This document shows positions 31,485-33,101 of a stretch of DNA of 33,101 nucleotides, piece by piece. Origin of the DNA: Actinomycetota bacterium. GTDB lineage: Bacteria > Actinomycetota > Acidimicrobiia > Acidimicrobiales > CADCSY01. Both the position numbers and the translations under genes were made by a program. The notes beneath the pieces were generated by a model. It was given only the letters and a program-made list of their open reading frames with translations. It had not been told where the DNA came from and searched no databases. Position 1 is the stretch's first letter. Each line of letters opens with the position of its first letter. The DNA is taken from positions 1 through 33,101 of the forward strand of contig JADDQY010000039.1 of assembly GCA_016781135.1 (NCBI GenBank). Reading direction: 5' to 3'.

Positions 31485-32381
31485 CTAGTTTCCGTTGGCC
31501 CCCTTCGCCAGCGCTCGCCCGCGCCGCGCCTCGGGTCCAGCGGGGGTCGGAGGGGGTACCCATGGAGGCCGGTCGCCATCAGCGAGCGCCACCCCTGCCC
31601 GGGACAGCGCCACGTCGAGGACGGCGGCAGCCTGGGGTGCGAGCTCGGCGAGCGTCCGGTTGCGGTGGACCCGCTCCCCGAGGTCGACCTGAGCGAGCGA
31701 GGCCACACCGAAAACTTCTGCGATGTCGATGAGCATGCGCAACTCCACGCCATAGCCGTCGGCGAAGGCCAGCGCCTCCAGCACGTCTCGGCGCGCTGCC
31801 GCCTCACCGGCCAGGGGCTGGTGCACGCCGCCGAGGCGGGGGAACAGGCGCGCCAGCAGGGGCCGCGCGAGGAGCTCGGTCACCCGACCGCCCTCTCCTG
31901 ATCGCCCGTGGAAGGGCCTGCGGTAAAACGCCTTGACGAAGACGGTGCCAGGTCGGAGAAGGAGTGGTCCAAGGAGGCCGACGACGAAGTGGGTGCCGAA
32001 GTTGCGGACATCAGCGTCAAGGAAGACGACCAGGTCCCCGCTGGCCTCGGTCACCCCCCGTCGGAGGGCCTGGCCCTTGCCCCGACCGTCGCGTCCGACC
32101 GCGCCCGACGCCACGACCCTCGCCCCGGCCTCGACGGCCCGCTGTGCGGTCCGGTCGGTGGAACCGTCGTCGACGACGAGGACCTCCTCCACCAGGCCCA
32201 CCCGCTCCACCAGATGGGCCCGGACCATCGAGACAATTTCCCCTACCGTCGACTCCTCGTCCCGGGCCGGCAGACAGACCGAGACGGATCGGCCCCGCTT
32301 GGCGTCGACCAGGCGCCCGACCTCGAAGTGGCGGTGATCGAAGGTGGCGATCAGTGTCGCGTCCCGGCCTCCCCTGCTCAC
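31485..32381 (-). CDS. gpgS: Glucosyl-3-phosphoglycerate synthase
   Basis: GT-A (family GT81) retaining transferase that makes glucosyl-3-phosphoglycerate from NDP-glucose and 3-phosphoglycerate. The product leads to glucosylglycerate and, in mycobacteria, to methylglucose lipopolysaccharides. Features: VSVCLPARDEESTVGEIV (33-50), LVVDDGSTDRT (68-78), GKGQALRRGV (101-110), metal motif LDADV (Asp122, Asp124), VKAFYRRPF (149-157), GGRVTELLARPLLARL (164-179), QPLAGE (188-193), DGYGVELRMLID (208-219) and His239 in VHRNR. The start is GTG at 32381, overlapping the folE stop as GTGA, giving 298 aa. Confidence 0.9.
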   Translation of the reverse strand: MSRGGRDATLIATFDHRHFEVGRLVDAKRGRSVSVCLPARDEESTVGEIVSMVRAHLVERVGLVEEVLVVDDGSTDRTAQRAVEAGARVVASGAVGRDGRGKGQALRRGVTEASGDLVVFLDADVRNFGTHFVVGLLGPLLLRPGTVFVKAFYRRPFHGRSGEGGRVTELLARPLLARLFPRLGGVHQPLAGEAAARRDVLEALAFADGYGVELRMLIDIAEVFGVASLAQVDLGERVHRNRTLAELAPQAAAVLDVALSRAGVALADGDRPPWVPPPTPAGPEARRGRALAKGANGN

Positions 32382-32959
32382 CTGTGGACTCCCGCCAGCG
32401 CGAAGAACTCGGCTCGGGACCGGCCGTCGTCGCGAAGCAGCCCGTGGACGGCGGAGGTGATGGTTCGAGCCCCGGACGCCTGCACCCCTCGCAGCGACAT
32501 GCACAGGTGCTCGGCTTCAATCACCACGCCTACGCCCTTCGGGGCGAGCTGATCCTGGAGCCAGTTAGCCACCTGCTGGGTCAGCCGTTCCTGGACTTGG
32601 AGTCCTCGGGCAAATTTCTCGACGACCCACGCCAGCTTGGAAAGCCCGAGGATCCTGTCGCCTGGCAGATAGCCGACGTGGGCGGTGCCGACGAAGGGCA
32701 GGAGGTGGTGCTGGCAGAGCGAGTGGAACGGGATGGCGCGGGCGACAACCAGCTCGTCATAACCCTCGTCGTTCGGGAATGTCGTCAGATTGACCGGCGG
32801 AGCCGTGAGCAACTCGGCGTAGGCCGATGCCACTCGGCGGGGGGTGTCCCGCACCCCCTCGTCATCGAGATCGGCGCCAAGGGCGGCGAGAAGGTCGGCC
32901 ACGGCCGCCTCGGCTCGGGCAAGATCGATGACGACGTTGGCGGGTGCGGGTAGTAACAT
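32378..32959 (-). CDS. folE: GTP cyclohydrolase I
   Basis: Converts GTP to 7,8-dihydroneopterin triphosphate, the first step of folate synthesis. The zinc ligands are Cys82, His85 and Cys153 in FHSLCQHHLLPFVGTAHVGY (78-97) and EAEHLCMSLRGV (148-159). DTPRRVASAYAELL and GLSKLAWVVEKFARGLQVQE are family hallmarks. At 193 aa it is normal length. ATG at 32959 is preferred; GTG at 32965 is also in frame. The promoter just upstream leaves almost no leader. The gene overlaps gpgS, so pterin and glucosylglycerate synthesis genes share a transcript. Confidence 0.94.
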   Translation of the reverse strand: MLLPAPANVVIDLARAEAAVADLLAALGADLDDEGVRDTPRRVASAYAELLTAPPVNLTTFPNDEGYDELVVARAIPFHSLCQHHLLPFVGTAHVGYLPGDRILGLSKLAWVVEKFARGLQVQERLTQQVANWLQDQLAPKGVGVVIEAEHLCMSLRGVQASGARTITSAVHGLLRDDGRSRAEFFALAGVHR

Positions 32960-32969
32960 CAACACGCGT

Positions 32970-32999
32970 ACCCTATAGAACTCCAGGTGGAGGCGTCAA
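32970..32999 (-). promoter_or_regulatory. SigA-type promoter of folE, near-leaderless
   Basis: On the minus strand TTGACG (32999-32994) is followed after 16 bases by TATAGG (32977-32972), or after 18 bases by TAGGGT (32975-32970), which fits the actinobacterial TANNNT -10 box. Transcription would begin around 32964-32961, while start codons lie at 32965 (GTG) and 32959 (ATG). The mRNA would have a leader of only a few bases or none. Confidence 0.65.
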
Positions 33000-33101
33000 C
33001 CTCTCCCCGGGAACTCCCTGTCTTGTCTGGTCGCGCTCGATGACGGATGCGACGGTTAGGTAGGCCGCTGGCTGATCGGTTGCCGTAGACGGTTGAGGTC
33101 C
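33000..33101. other. Right-edge non-coding sequence
   Basis: About 100 bases beyond the folE promoter. No gene, hairpin or repeat is evident; it is probably the start of an intergenic region continuing outside the window. Confidence 0.4.

Overview
The window is about 33 kb of GC-rich DNA with strong GC bias at third codon positions, frequent GTG starts and many 4-bp start/stop overlaps. This fits an Actinomycetota genome, possibly an uncultivated Acidimicrobiia- or Thermoleophilia-like lineage. The placement is inferred from composition and gene content; there is no rRNA or other marker. I found no tRNA, CRISPR array, insertion sequence or phage gene.

Region 1 (about 0.7-9.1 kb, minus strand) is a [NiFe]-hydrogenase operon. 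In transcription order it has four consecutive genes for tiny single-pass membrane proteins, the small subunit, the large subunit, a HyaD/HybD-like protein that has lost both acidic nickel ligands, a four-helix membrane protein, a NifU-like protein without its CxxC, an intact maturation protease, and a possible gene remnant. The subunits most resemble the high-affinity, Tat-less group 1h/5 enzymes, but differ in the proximal cluster motif (CDGC), the L1 motif and the C-termini. No hyp genes are present here. Upstream lie an ECF sigma factor and its zinc-finger anti-sigma factor.

Region 2 (9.4-13.7 kb, plus strand) holds a 34-residue membrane peptide, then an overlapping set: a membrane protein, a UbiG-like methyltransferase, an acyl-CoA-dehydrogenase-fold flavoprotein lacking the usual catalytic Glu, and a type III polyketide synthase. 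A decayed SRPBCC gene follows. The logic resembles phenolic-lipid/quinone cassettes.

Region 3 (14-24.7 kb) is mostly central metabolism: aldo/keto reductase, MalQ and TreY (overlapping), an AI-2E-family permease, a HATPase regulator with a vestigial PP2C tail, pyruvate kinase, an SRPBCC protein and a HAD phosphatase.

Region 4 (24.7-30.2 kb) holds a two-domain glycosyltransferase, a sugar/alditol-phosphate nucleotidyltransferase, a glycerol-1-phosphate-dehydrogenase-like enzyme, a CDP-alcohol phosphatidyltransferase and a HAD phosphatase. Together they look like a pathway that makes, CDP-activates and transfers a polyol phosphate to a surface or lipid acceptor.

Region 5 (30.3-33 kb, minus strand) reads folE, gpgS (glucosyl-3-phosphoglycerate synthase) and a divergent folP-like gene. 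A clear promoter upstream of folE would give a nearly leaderless mRNA.
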